Shown here one piece after another: positions 26,178-35,447 of a stretch of DNA of 64,000 bases. Origin of the DNA: PFL42 sp963789825 (GTDB taxonomy: Bacteria > Chloroflexota > Anaerolineae > Anaerolineales > E44-bin32). The notes under the pieces were generated by a model. The model saw only the letters and a program-made list of their open reading frames with translations, did not search any database and was not told where the DNA came from. How positions within the stretch are numbered: the first letter of the stretch is position 1; every line of letters begins with the position of its first letter. The position numbers were made by a program, and so were the translations under genes. Location of the stretch: positions 124,001 through 188,000 of the forward strand of contig CAWBME010000001.1 in assembly GCA_963789825.1 (NCBI GenBank). The letters are read 5' to 3'.

Positions 26178-26948
26178 ATGCACGCACTGATCGTCGCCGG
26201 CGGCACCCCCGCGCCAACCGACCCGCTGTTCCCGCACACCAAGGACCGGTCAAAAAGCCTGATCGACCTCGCCGGGCGCCCGATGGTGCAGTGGGTCCTG
26301 GATGCGGTGGCAGGCTCCCCCAGGATCGACAGGATCCTCGTTGTCGGACTGGACGAGGCAGCCGGGCTGATCTGCAGCAAGCCGCTCAGCTACCTGCCGG
26401 AGCAGGGCAGCCTGCTGGCGAACGCCCGGGCTGGGATCGCCGCCGCCGGGAGGCTAGGCGGGGGCTCCCAGCACCTCTTGATGTCGACCTCGGACATCCC
26501 CTTGATCACCCCAGAGATGGTCACCTTCCGTGCCGACCAGATCGAGCAGGCTGGCGCGGATCTGGACTACTGCATCATCGAGCGCAACGTGATGGAGGCG
26601 GGTTTTCCAGGCTCCCGGCGCTCCTACGTCCGCATGCGGGATATCGAAGCCTGCGGTGGGGACATTCACGGAGTCCGTCTGGACTTGAGTTCGGACGATG
26701 CACTCTGGGATCGGCTGCTGGCCGCGCGCAAGAACGCCCTCAAACAAGCCTACCTGATCGGCCCGGACACCGCGCTGTTGCTGCTGCTCCACCTGGCAAC
26801 GGTGGAGTGGGCCGAGCGGAGAATCGGCCGGCGCCTTGGCATCCGCGCCAGGGCACAACGCTGCCCGTTCGCCCAGGTCGGGATGGATGTCGACAAGCCT
26901 TTCCAACTGGAGATCGTGCGCCACGAACTCGAGGGCGGCGCCCGCTGA
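26178..26948 (+). CDS. MobA/GlmU-type nucleotidyltransferase (NTP_transf_3)
   Basis: A 256-residue protein with the nucleotidyltransferase signature ALIVAGG at the N-terminus, the Lys-containing KDRSKSLIDLAGRPMVQWVL, and LLMSTSDIPLITPEM with the metal-binding Asp. The C-terminal half is helical with no known domain. It has GGAGGAG before ATG 26178. The substrate may be a sugar phosphate, an alcohol phosphate or molybdopterin. MobA itself is less likely because of the insertion after LAGG and the lack of mo genes beside it. A PAP2 phosphatase follows almost at once, so a phospholipid or polyol-phosphate pathway is possible. Confidence 0.75.
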   Translation: MHALIVAGGTPAPTDPLFPHTKDRSKSLIDLAGRPMVQWVLDAVAGSPRIDRILVVGLDEAAGLICSKPLSYLPEQGSLLANARAGIAAAGRLGGGSQHLLMSTSDIPLITPEMVTFRADQIEQAGADLDYCIIERNVMEAGFPGSRRSYVRMRDIEACGGDIHGVRLDLSSDDALWDRLLAARKNALKQAYLIGPDTALLLLLHLATVEWAERRIGRRLGIRARAQRCPFAQVGMDVDKPFQLEIVRHELEGGAR

Positions 26949-26955
26949 TGTCAGC

Positions 26956-27474
26956 TTGAACGTGGAAAAGCTGCTCGCCGCGGACGTCCGCTATTCCTTG
27001 GCGCTGCGCCTCCCTCCGGATGCCCGCGCAGTGCGACGCCTGGCCGCGCTGCTGGCTCACTCGGGGGACTCCTGGTTCTGGCTGCTCGGCCTGGTGCTAG
27101 TCTGGCTGCTTGGCCCGCCGGCTGCCCGCACCTGGGCGCTGGCGATGGGCGCCGTCCTGGCACTGCTGGCGGCAGCGGTGTTCGCCATGAAGCAGATCAT
27201 CCGGCGCCCCCGACCGGAGGGCGAATGGGGGCAGATCTACCGGGCGACCGATCCGCACTCGTTCCCCAGCGGACATGCGGCCCGCGCCTTTCTGCTGGCC
27301 GTCCTCGCCACCGGCTGGGGCCCCGCCTGGCTCGCCCCGATCCTGTGGATCTGGGCGCCGCTCGTCGGAGTGGCACGCGTGGCGCTCGGCGTCCACTTCC
27401 TCTCGGACATCGTCGCCGGTGCGGCGATCGGCATCGGCGTCGGCCTGCTCGCGGTCTTGGCCATCCCGATCTAG
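26956..27474 (+). CDS. PAP2-family membrane phosphatase
   Basis: A roughly 170-residue integral membrane phosphatase. The three PAP2 motifs are KQIIRRPRP, SFPSGHAARAF and ARVALGVHFLSDIVAG, with the active-site histidines in the last two. Hydrophobic segments around them suggest five or six membrane helices. The family dephosphorylates lipid pyrophosphates or phosphatidic acid. TTG 26956 or GTG 26962 is the start; neither has a good ribosome site, and translation may be coupled to the NTP transferase gene that ends eight bases earlier. Confidence 0.87.
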   Translation: MNVEKLLAADVRYSLALRLPPDARAVRRLAALLAHSGDSWFWLLGLVLVWLLGPPAARTWALAMGAVLALLAAAVFAMKQIIRRPRPEGEWGQIYRATDPHSFPSGHAARAFLLAVLATGWGPAWLAPILWIWAPLVGVARVALGVHFLSDIVAGAAIGIGVGLLAVLAIPI

Positions 27475-27552
27475 CTCCGCCGTCGACCGGCGCCCTTCGC
27501 CCTCCCCGGCTCTCCTATCGAAGCCAGCACCCTTCGCCACCCAGAATCAAAC

Positions 27553-27574
27553 GACGCCGGCTGATGCCGGCGTC
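27553..27574. terminator. Hairpin between convergent PAP2 and LCP genes
   Basis: GACGCCGGC (27553-27561) pairs with GCCGGCGTC (27566-27574) over a TGAT loop. It lies between the 3' ends of two convergent genes and can serve both, although the flanking T runs are poor. Confidence 0.6.
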
Positions 27575-27599
27575 GCGCAGGCTGGGCTGTGGGGCGACG

Positions 27600-29033
27600 T
27601 CAGGGAATTGCTCCCTGCAGGGCGGCGTAGGCCCAATCGGCGCCGAGCACGACTTCGAGGTCTACATCCCCGGACGGCGCCACCGGGCTAAGGATCTGGC
27701 CTTGTGACAAGCCCATCATCTCGGCCAGGAAGCGCAGCGTGTAGGGAAAGGTCGGGTTGTGCACGAAGATGCGCGACTTCTCGTAGTCCAGCCGGTCGGC
27801 ATTGCCGACATCGACCACCGTGATCCCCTGTGAGGTGAGGTAGTCGGCAGTCTTCGTCGCCAGGCCCTCCACCCCCGAACCGTTGAGGATGCGCACGCGC
27901 GGGTTCTCGACTTTGGCCGCTTCCACAGGCTGATCCACCGACACGGCGGGGCCGACAGCTCCGGCTTCGGCAAACAGCTCATCGCGCAAGCGTCGGATCT
28001 CACTGGGAATTGGCCGCAGGACCTCAGCGCCGGTGGGCAGGATCTCCAGGGTGACCATGTCCGGCGGCGAGATCACGCCGCGGCGGATGCTCTCTTTGGG
28101 AAGCTGCAGAGCCAGTGTGCCCAGGGCGATCATCTGGTCGAACGACAGATTGGTGCGGATACCGGAGGCGAACTGCTCATACAGCGCCGGGGCCTTGGCC
28201 AACAACGACGGCAGCATGTTCAGGTTGAGGATCTTGTCGCGGACCGCCAGCGCCACCTGCTGCTGGCGCTGGGCCCGGTCGAAATCGCCGCCGGCCGTCT
28301 TGCGCGCCCGGGCATAAGCCAGCGCATCGGGGCCATTGAGCAGCTTGCTGGAGGGATAGAGCCATCGGCACTTCTGCCCGATCGGACAGATCTTGACCTC
28401 CTCCGTGATCTTGACCTCCACGCCGCCGATCTCGTCGATCATGCGCTCGAAAGCTCGGAAGTCGATCACCGCGAAGTAGGTCACCGGGACACCGAGCAGT
28501 TGCTCGACCGTCTTGGCCGCCATCGCCGGCCCGCCGCCCGGCAGCTGGTAGGTCTCACCCAGGAAATAGGCGGTGTTGATGCGGTTGTGTTCGAAGCCGG
28601 GAATTTCGACCCAGAGGTCGCGCGGGATGGAGAGCATTCCGGCGGCCTTGGTGATCGGGTCGATCGTGACCAGCATCATGCTGTCGGTGCGCGGTGGGCC
28701 TTCGCCTTCGGACCAGTCACGGTAGTCGAGGCCCATCAGCAGGATATTGACCCGGTCGACCCCGTTCCACGCCGGGCCGGTCGGCTGCGCGGCAACCGCC
28801 GTCGGCGCCTGGCCCGGCTCGGGCGTGGCCTGGCTGGCGCCGCCGCCCAGGAAGGCAAAGGGCGCCGGCCCGGTGCCCGTCCAGGCGGAGGCCAGACCCC
28901 GCACCAACGAAAACACCAGGTACCCGGTGAGCAGGATCCCCACCAGGAACGCACCGCTCAGCAACCAGACGACCCAGGCGGGCAGGCCGGCGCGACGGTG
29001 GGGTCGATTTCCGGAGGACGGACGGGGTCTCAA
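27600..29033 (-). CDS. LytR-CpsA-Psr (LCP) family cell-wall polymer ligase
   Basis: A 477-residue membrane-anchored protein: one N-terminal TM segment (WVVWLLSGAFLVGILLTGYL, about 20-40), a low-complexity linker, the LCP domain and a C-terminal LytR_C domain (NPRVRILNGSGVEGLATKTA). LCP residues include NILLMGLDYRD, PPRTDSMMLVTIDP, MLSIPRDLWVEIPGFEHNRI, GPDALAYARARK and DFDRAQRQQQV. LCP proteins move undecaprenyl-linked polymers to the cell wall. TTG 29033 is the only start before the TM segment with room for a leader; a TATAAT lies 46 bases upstream. Confidence 0.9.
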   Translation of the reverse strand: MRPRPSSGNRPHRRAGLPAWVVWLLSGAFLVGILLTGYLVFSLVRGLASAWTGTGPAPFAFLGGGASQATPEPGQAPTAVAAQPTGPAWNGVDRVNILLMGLDYRDWSEGEGPPRTDSMMLVTIDPITKAAGMLSIPRDLWVEIPGFEHNRINTAYFLGETYQLPGGGPAMAAKTVEQLLGVPVTYFAVIDFRAFERMIDEIGGVEVKITEEVKICPIGQKCRWLYPSSKLLNGPDALAYARARKTAGGDFDRAQRQQQVALAVRDKILNLNMLPSLLAKAPALYEQFASGIRTNLSFDQMIALGTLALQLPKESIRRGVISPPDMVTLEILPTGAEVLRPIPSEIRRLRDELFAEAGAVGPAVSVDQPVEAAKVENPRVRILNGSGVEGLATKTADYLTSQGITVVDVGNADRLDYEKSRIFVHNPTFPYTLRFLAEMMGLSQGQILSPVAPSGDVDLEVVLGADWAYAALQGAIP

Positions 29034-29078
29034 GGGCGTAACCTTCCGGCGCCCCCGAATCCGGGGGCGAGCGGCCGG

Positions 29079-29084
29079 ATTATA
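29079..29084 (-). promoter_or_regulatory. -10 box (TATAAT) of the LCP gene
   Basis: TATAATCC on the minus strand, overlapping the stop codon of the ABC-F gene and 46 bases before the LCP start. Confidence 0.5.
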
Positions 29085-30984
29085 CCCCTTCCATTTCTTC
29101 GGCCAGCCGCTCCCAGGCGCTCAGGGCGGCCTGTAGCTCGGCTTCCAACTCCGCGTAGCGCTCCCCCAGCTCCCGCACGCGGCCCACGTCGCTGCCTGAC
29201 TGCTGCAGCTGGGCGCCGAGCTGGGCCAGAGACTGCTCCAGAGTGTGAATCTCGGCCTCCTGCGCCTCGAGCCTGCGTGCCGCCTGGCCGGAACGGGCCT
29301 GCCGGCGGGAGGTGGGGGCAGCGGCAGACGACCTGGTTTGGGCCGGTTGGGCCTGCGCCCGCTGGGCGTCCAGCATCTGATCGTAGTTGCCGAAGAATAC
29401 CTGCAGCTGCTGCGACGCAGCCTCGACCTGCCACACCTGGGTAGCCAGGGCATTCACCAGGTACCGGTCGTGCGACACGAGCAGGATCGTGCCTTCGTAG
29501 GCCGAGAGCGCCGCCTGCAGCGTCTCCTGCGAGGCGAGGTCCAGGTGCGAGGTCGGCTCATCGAGCAGCAGCAGATTTGCACCTTGCAGCACCAGCCGTG
29601 CAAGCGCCAGGCGCCCACGTTCGCCCCCGGAGAGCAGGTCGACGGTCTTGTCGACGTCGTCGCCGCGCAGCAGGAAGCGCCCCAGCCAATCGCGGGCAGC
29701 CGCCGGGGTTAGCGATGGATCCGCCTGCATCACCGACTGCAGGACCGTGCGGGAGGCCTCCAGATCGGCATGCGCCTGGGCGAAGTACCCCAGGCGGATG
29801 CTTGCCCCCAGTCGGACCTCACCGGCGCGCGGCGTCACTTCGCCCAGCAGCGTGCGCAGGAATGTCGTCTTGCCGGCCCCATTGGGGCCGAGCAGCGCGG
29901 CGCATTCGCCGCGCCGAAGCACCAGATCCGGCACGACGAACAGCGCCTCCGGTGCATCGGAATGGCCCACCTGCAGCGCCTGGGTCTCCAGCACGCGGTC
30001 GCCCGAGCGCTCGGCCCGGGCAAAGGCGAAGTGGATCGAGCCCTCCGTCCGAGGACGCTCGACGGCCTCCTGGCGCAGCATGCGCTCCAGCCGCTTGCGC
30101 CGGCCCTTGGCCTGACGCGTGTTCTGCCCGGCAAGGTTGCGGGCGATGTAGTCGCTCTCTGTCGCCACGAACGCCTGCTGCCTGCGGTAGGCCTGCGCCT
30201 GCAGCGCCTTGCGTTCCGGCCGCTGCTGGACGAAGGCAGAGTAGCTGCCGCGATAGACCTCCAGCCCACCGGGCTCGAGCTCCCAGATCTGATGGGCAAC
30301 CCGATCCAGGAAGTAGCGATCGTGCGAGACGGCCAGGACCGCGCCCGGCCAATCCCTCAGCCAGCCCTCCAGCCACTCGAGCGCCTCGATGTCCAGGTGG
30401 TTCGTCGGCTCGTCGAGCAGCAACAAATCAGGGTCTTCCAGGATCAGACGCGCCAGATAGGCGCGCGTCCTCTCGCCGCCGGAGAGCCTGGCCAGCGGGC
30501 GGTCGAACGCCTCGCCGGCGAAGCCCAGGCCGGTCAGCACGCGCTTGATGCGGTTGGCGTAGGTGTAGCCGCCGCTGCGCTCGAAGGCCTCCTGCATCGG
30601 GCCATAGCGCGCCATGGCCTCCTCCGCCCGGCGCGGGTCGGCCATGGCGGCCTCCAGCAAAGCCAGCTCCGCCTCCTGCCGCCGCAGCTCCGCCAGAGCG
30701 TCCAGGCAGAAATCCCATAGCTTGGTCCCCGCCTGCATGCCGGGAAGCCCGGGCGGCAGCGCTTCCTGCGGCAGGTAGCCGATGCGCAGCGCGCGCGCCC
30801 GGCTGAGCTGCCCGCCATCCGGTTGTTCGATCCCGGCCAGCAGCCGCAGCAGAGTCGTCTTGCCGCAGCCATTCGGCCCGACCAGGCCGATACGCGACTG
30901 ATGGGGGATGGCAAGCGAGACCGCGGAGAAGATATCCTGGGCGCCGAAGCTCTTGGCCAGGTTGGAGGCTGTCAGCAGGGACAT
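29080..30984 (-). CDS. ABC-F family ATPase (Uup/EttA-like)
   Basis: A 634-residue soluble protein with two ABC cassettes and no membrane domain. Cassette 1 has Walker A GPNGCGKT (36-43), LSGGERTRAYLARL and LLLLDEPTNHLD. Cassette 2 has GPNGAGKTT, LSGGERGRLALARL and LLLLDEPTSHLD. A C-terminal coiled coil (EAEIHTLEQSLAQLGAQLQQ) is like that of Uup. ABC-F proteins act on ribosomes; this one could resolve stalled complexes or bind branched DNA. The true start is ATG 30984 (MSLLTASNLAKSF); the frame upstream to 31158 reads across a divergent promoter. Confidence 0.93.
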   Translation of the reverse strand: MSLLTASNLAKSFGAQDIFSAVSLAIPHQSRIGLVGPNGCGKTTLLRLLAGIEQPDGGQLSRARALRIGYLPQEALPPGLPGMQAGTKLWDFCLDALAELRRQEAELALLEAAMADPRRAEEAMARYGPMQEAFERSGGYTYANRIKRVLTGLGFAGEAFDRPLARLSGGERTRAYLARLILEDPDLLLLDEPTNHLDIEALEWLEGWLRDWPGAVLAVSHDRYFLDRVAHQIWELEPGGLEVYRGSYSAFVQQRPERKALQAQAYRRQQAFVATESDYIARNLAGQNTRQAKGRRKRLERMLRQEAVERPRTEGSIHFAFARAERSGDRVLETQALQVGHSDAPEALFVVPDLVLRRGECAALLGPNGAGKTTFLRTLLGEVTPRAGEVRLGASIRLGYFAQAHADLEASRTVLQSVMQADPSLTPAAARDWLGRFLLRGDDVDKTVDLLSGGERGRLALARLVLQGANLLLLDEPTSHLDLASQETLQAALSAYEGTILLVSHDRYLVNALATQVWQVEAASQQLQVFFGNYDQMLDAQRAQAQPAQTRSSAAAPTSRRQARSGQAARRLEAQEAEIHTLEQSLAQLGAQLQQSGSDVGRVRELGERYAELEAELQAALSAWERLAEEMEGV

Positions 30985-30999
30985 GGGGTCATCCAGCGC

Positions 31000-31005
31000 A
31001 TTATA
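31000..31005 (-). promoter_or_regulatory. -10 box (TATAAT) of the ABC-F gene
   Basis: TATAATGC on the minus strand, 16 bases before the ABC-F ATG. It is divergent from the plus-strand -10 at 31063. Confidence 0.5.
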
Positions 31006-31062
31006 CCCAGGCGATGGAATCCACCGGGCGGGCGCGATCGCCGCCCACAGCAGCTGCTGGGC

Positions 31063-31068
31063 TATAAT
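31063..31068 (+). promoter_or_regulatory. -10 box (TATAAT) of the membrane protein-selA operon
   Basis: TATAATCC, 30 bases before the ATG at 31098, in the divergent spacer with the ABC-F promoter. No clear -35. Confidence 0.5.
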
Positions 31069-31097
31069 CCCGGCCAACCCGGTCAGAAACCCGATCC

Positions 31098-31496
31098 ATG
31101 TCCGACTCGCCATCTCAAACCTACCGCAGCACGCTGATCGCCGGACTATTGCTCGCACTCGCCGGTGGACTGGGGCTACTGCTGTTGCTGACCACTACCT
31201 TGCCCACCGTCGGACCACGCTGGCTGTTCTTCTTCTTGGCAACCATGGCCGTCACCGGCCTGGCACTTCCCTTCGTCTGGCTGCTGAACGTTCGTTTCGG
31301 CAAGCGCCGTTCCCCCTCTCCGGGCGTGCTGGCGCGTGAAGCGCTGCTGGTGGCGCTGTACGTCGACATCGCCATCTGGCTGCAGATCAACCGCAGCCTG
31401 TCGCTGCCGGTTGCCCTGCTGATCGGCGCCGGGCTGGCTACGCTGGAGTGGTTCCTGCGCCTGATCGATAGGTCATCCGGGAAAGCCGGCCGGTGA
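31098..31496 (+). CDS. Small four-helix membrane protein upstream of selA, function unknown
   Basis: A 132-residue protein with four hydrophobic segments (STLIAGLLLALAGGLGLLLL, WLFFFLATMAVTGLALPFVW, VLAREALLVALYVDIAIWLQ, VALLIGAGLATLEWFLRL). I do not recognise the family. Its TGA overlaps the selA GTG (GTGA), so the two are co-transcribed and probably coupled. The sequence does not show whether that coupling is functional. Confidence 0.75.
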   Translation: MSDSPSQTYRSTLIAGLLLALAGGLGLLLLLTTTLPTVGPRWLFFFLATMAVTGLALPFVWLLNVRFGKRRSPSPGVLAREALLVALYVDIAIWLQINRSLSLPVALLIGAGLATLEWFLRLIDRSSGKAGR

Positions 31497-32842
31497 GTCT
31501 CGCCGATCTGCCGTCGATCGATCGCCTGCTGCGCACTGACCAAGCCCGCCGGTTGGTGGAGCGCCATGGGCGCCCGCTGGTGCTCAGCGCGCTGCGCGCC
31601 CGGCTCGAGGCAGTGCGCGGCATGCTGTCGCCGGGCGATCCGGTTCCCGACGACGCCCTGTTGATCGAAGCTGCCGGGCTGTCGATCGAGGCGCTGCTGC
31701 AGCCTGAGCTGCAGACGGTGATCAATGCCACCGGGGTCGTACTGCATACCAACCTCGGCCGTGCGCCGCTCAGCCACGCCGCGCAGCAGGCGATGCTGGA
31801 AGCGGCCTCCGGCTATGCCTCGCTCGAGTTCGACCTGCGGCGCGGCGGGCGCAGCCAGCGCCATGTGCACACCGAGCCGCTGCTGTGCCAGGTCACTGGG
31901 GCGCCGGCGGCATTGGTGGTCAACAACAACGCCGCCGCCGTTCTGCTCGCCCTGACCGGGCTGGCACGCGGCCGGGAAGTGCTCACCTCCCGCTCGCAGT
32001 TGATCGAGATCGGCGGTGGTTTCCGCATCCCCGACATCCTCAAGCAGTCGGGGGCGCGCCTGGTCGAAGTCGGCACGACCAACCGCACCCACCTGCGGGA
32101 CTTCGAGCAGGCGATCCGCTTGCAGACTGCCTTGATCCTGCACGCCCATGCCTCCAACTTCCGCCTGGTCGGCTTCGCCACCGAGCCCAGCCTGGCTGCC
32201 CTGGCCGACCTCGGCCGCAAACACGATCTCCCCGTGGTCGACGACCTCGGCTCGGGAGCGCTGCTCGACACGGCCATCTACGGTCTGGGGCATGAGCCAA
32301 CCGTGCAAGAATCCCTCCAGGCAGGGGTTTCCCTGGTAGCCTTTTCGGGGGATAAGCTGCTCGGGGGACCGCAGGCGGGGATCCTGGTCGGACAGCGGGA
32401 CCTGATCGAGCAATTGCGCCGCCATCCGCTGGCGCGCGCCGTTCGACCCGACAAGCTGTGCCTGTCCGCCCTGCGCGCCACGCTCGTTCACTATCTGAAG
32501 GACGAAGCCGTGCAGCAGATTCCGGTGTGGCAAATGATCGCCGCCTCGCCGGACAGCCTGCGGCGCCGGTCGGAGGCGTGGGTGCAGGCGCTCGGCGCCG
32601 GCGAGGTACGCCCGGGGCGGTCGACCGTCGGTGGAGGCAGCCTGCCCGAGGAGACCCTGCCCACCTGGCTGCTGGCCATCTCCCTGGCGCATCCCGACCG
32701 AGCGGCGGCCTGGCTCCGGCGTCAGACGCCTCCGGTCGTCGCCCGCATCGAGGACGACCGCCTGGTGCTCGATCCACGCACGGTCTTCGCCAGCCAGGAG
32801 GTCGACTTGCTGCGCATCCTGCGCGAATTGCCTGCCGGGTAA
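31493..32842 (+). CDS. selA: L-seryl-tRNA(Sec) selenium transferase SelA
   Basis: SelA is the PLP enzyme that turns Ser-tRNA(Sec) into selenocysteinyl-tRNA using selenophosphate. The 449-residue protein shows NATGVVLHTNLGRAPLS, SLEFDLRRGGRSQRHVH, VEVGTTNRTHLRDFEQAI, VVDDLGSGALLD and the PLP lysine in FSGDKLLGGPQAG (Lys288). It implies that the organism makes selenoproteins, although no selB, selC or selD is visible here. GTG 31493 overlaps the stop of the upstream membrane-protein gene. Confidence 0.95.
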   Translation: MSLADLPSIDRLLRTDQARRLVERHGRPLVLSALRARLEAVRGMLSPGDPVPDDALLIEAAGLSIEALLQPELQTVINATGVVLHTNLGRAPLSHAAQQAMLEAASGYASLEFDLRRGGRSQRHVHTEPLLCQVTGAPAALVVNNNAAAVLLALTGLARGREVLTSRSQLIEIGGGFRIPDILKQSGARLVEVGTTNRTHLRDFEQAIRLQTALILHAHASNFRLVGFATEPSLAALADLGRKHDLPVVDDLGSGALLDTAIYGLGHEPTVQESLQAGVSLVAFSGDKLLGGPQAGILVGQRDLIEQLRRHPLARAVRPDKLCLSALRATLVHYLKDEAVQQIPVWQMIAASPDSLRRRSEAWVQALGAGEVRPGRSTVGGGSLPEETLPTWLLAISLAHPDRAAAWLRRQTPPVVARIEDDRLVLDPRTVFASQEVDLLRILRELPAG

Positions 32843-32915
32843 TGGCCGGGGGCGCAAGACCTATCGGGCCGACATGCCGGTCACGGCCAGCCCGAACTCT
32901 CTCCAAGGAGCTGCG

Positions 32916-34134
32916 ATGAAGGCCGACCTCGACGCATACCTGCAGGACGCCGGATTGGAGGGCTTGCTGATCCTGTCGGAAGAATCGCCCGGCCCGGCGA
33001 TGGCGTACTTCTGCGGGACCACCAACGTCGGGACCTCGCTCCTGCTCAAGCTGCGCGGCCAGCCGCCGATCCTGTATCACGGCAGCATGGAACGCGAGCA
33101 GGCCGCCCTCACCGGCCTGACCACGCGGGACTTCGAGCAGGCCGGCTGGAGCAAGGCGATTACCTTCGAGGCGGGGGAGCAGTTCGCGGCTGAACTCGAG
33201 GCGCAGGCGGTGCGCGGCCGTCTCGCGGTATACGGCGTGGCCGAGGCCGGTGCGACCTATGGCTTCCTGACCGGCCTAGCGCAGGCCGCGCCTCAGATCC
33301 AGCTCGCCGTGGAGGATCCCAAGAGCGCCGTGCTGCGCCTCGCCCGCTCGACCAAGGACCCGCAGGAGATCGAGCGCATGCGCCTCGTCGCCCGAGCCAC
33401 CGTGTCCGTCGTGGGCAATGTCGCCGACTTCCTCACCAGCCACCGCGCCGAGAGCGGCAGGCTGGTCAACCATCAGGGTGATCCGCTGACCGTGGCCGAG
33501 GTCAAGCGGCGCATCAACCTGTGGCTGGCGATGAAGGATCTGGAGAACCCGGAGGGGACGATCTTCGCCATCGGACGGAGAAACCGCCTTCCCCCACAGC
33601 ACCGGCCGCCCCGACCAGCCGATCCCGCTTGGCACGCCGATCATCCTGGACATCTTCCCGCGCCAGGCGGGAGGCGGCTATTTCTACGATCTAACCCGCA
33701 CCTGGTCCCTGGGTCACGCAGACGAGCGCCTGCTCTCCGCCTACCAGGACGTCGCCGAGTGCCACCGCGCCTGCGCCGCGGCAGTGCGCCCCGGCCTCTT
33801 AACACGCCAGCTTCAGAACCAGGCCTGCGATCTCTTCGAGGCCCGCGGCCACCCGACGCTGCGCAGTCACCCGAAGACGACCGACGGGTACGTGCACTCG
33901 CTGGGCCACGGCGTCGGGCTGAACGTGCACGAACTGCCGAGCATGCGCCACCCAGAGAGCGAGCGCTCCGTGCTGCAATCCGGCATGGTCTTCACCATCG
34001 AGCCCGGACTGTACTACCCCACGCAGGCCTTCGGAGTGCGCCTGGAGAACACCTACTGGCTGGAGGCAGACGGCAAGGCGGAGGCGCTGGCCGATTTCCC
34101 CGAGGATCTGGTCCTGCGGGCGCCCGGCTGGTAG
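32916..34134 (+). CDS. M24-family metallopeptidase (Xaa-Pro aminopeptidase type), one frameshift
   Basis: About 405 residues in two frames. An N-terminal creatinase-like domain (LEGLLILSEESPGPAMAYFC) precedes the pita-bread catalytic domain. Ligands are visible as LDIFPRQAGGGYFYDLTRTW (two Asp), HSLGHGVGLNVHE (His), FTIEPGLYY (Glu) and GVRLENTYW (Glu). The frame breaks near 33577; removing a G joins AI to DGETAFPHSTGRPDQ. ATG 32916 has AAGGAG five bases before it. It is 73 bp from selA, with no obvious link. Confidence 0.88.
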
Positions 34135-34208
34135 CCGAGCTCACCCCAGCACGCGTGGCTGGCAGGGTTGACTTCGCTGCCGAGTTGATGCACCATCATC
34201 GGCCAAAC

Positions 34209-35409
34209 ATGGATCAAGAGACGCGCATCCTCGGCATTGAGACCTCGTGCGATGAGACGGCGGCTGCCGTGGTCGAGAGCGGTTGCCGTGTCGTCTCCAA
34301 CGTGGTCGCCTCCCAGGCCGAACTGCACGCCCGCTACGGCGGCGTCTTTCCCGAGGTCGCCTCGCGCATCCACATCGAAACCATCTTCCCGGTGGTCGCC
34401 GAGGCGCTGTCCCAGGCGCACGCCGGCATGGACGCCATCGACGCCATCGCCGTCACCCGCGGCCCCGGCTTGGCCGGGTCACTCGTCGTCGGGCTGAACA
34501 TGGCCAAGGGGCTGGCCCTCGCTTCCGGTCTGCCGCTGCTCGGCGTCAATCACCTCGAGGCGCATCTGTACTCGACCTGGCTGGTCGACGACCTGCCCCC
34601 GCCGGAGTTTCCGCTGCTGGGCCTGATCGTCTCCGGCGGCCACACCGAGCTGATCCTGATGACGGACCATCTCGAGTATCAACGCCTGGGCGCCACGCTG
34701 GACGATGCCGCCGGCGAAGCGTTCGATAAGGTGGCGCGCTTGCTCGGCCTGGCCTATCCCGGCGGCCCGTCGATCCAGGCCGCCGCCGAGCATGGCAATG
34801 CCACCGCCTTTCGTTTCCCGCGCGCCTGGCTGGAGGGGACGTGGGACTTCTCTTTCAGCGGACTGAAGACGGCCGTGCTGCGCGAGGTGCGCGCGACAGC
34901 AGCCGGAGATCGAGGCCGGGGTCGAGGCGCCCGATCCGGGGCTGCCGATTGGCGATCTGGCCGCTTCGTTCCAGGCCGCCGTCACCGACGTCCTGGTCGG
35001 CAAGACGATGGCGGCGGCCAAGGCGCTCAAGGCGAAGGAGATCCTGGTCGCCGGTGGAGTATCGGCCAATCGCCAGCTGCGCGCGGCGATGCTCGACCAG
35101 CCGGATTTCCCGGTGCGCGTGCCGCCGCTGTACCTGTGCACCGACAACGCCGCCATGATCGCCGCGCTGGGGCACTGGCGCTACCTGGCCGGCCAGCGGG
35201 ATGCCCTCGACATCGACGCCCTGCCCGACCTGGCCGCTGGCCGGCTAGCAGCCTGGGGGATCAGCGGATCCCCCGCTTTCCCCACCCCCCGCCAAGTTGG
35301 ACATCGATCGCAACGGCATCGTTCACGGGGAGGGATGTCCCTTCTCTTCCACCCCCTCTCCGCTGCGCACCGTGGCCGGCCAGGCGGGAAGCCGCGCGAG
35401 AGGGGGTGA
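34209..35409 (+). CDS. tsaD: tRNA N6-threonylcarbamoyladenosine transferase TsaD, one or two frameshifts
   Basis: TsaD, with TsaB and TsaE, makes t6A37 on tRNAs that read ANN codons and is essential in most bacteria. GIETSCDETAAAVVESG, VNHLEAHLYSTWL (metal-binding HxxxH), LIVSGGHTELILM and GGPSIQAAAEHGN are typical. The frame changes near 34890; removing one G gives REVRRQQPEIEAG, and LVAGGVSANRQLRAAML and CTDNAAMIAALGHWRYLAG follow in the new frame. Homology ends near 35240; the stop at 35407-35409 adds an unlikely tail, and a TAG in the +1 frame at 35246-35248 may be the true end. Confidence 0.93.
35350..35408. repeat. Inverted repeat between convergent tsaD and DUF364 genes
   Basis: CACCCCCTCTC (35350-35360) and GAGAGGGGGTG (35398-35408) are perfect 11-bp arms around 37 bases. 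It may terminate both convergent genes; a related GC-rich inverted repeat lies at 45590-45750. Confidence 0.6.
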
Positions 35410-35447
35410 GGTCGAGGGGGGCAGACAACGCACAATTCCACGTGGAC

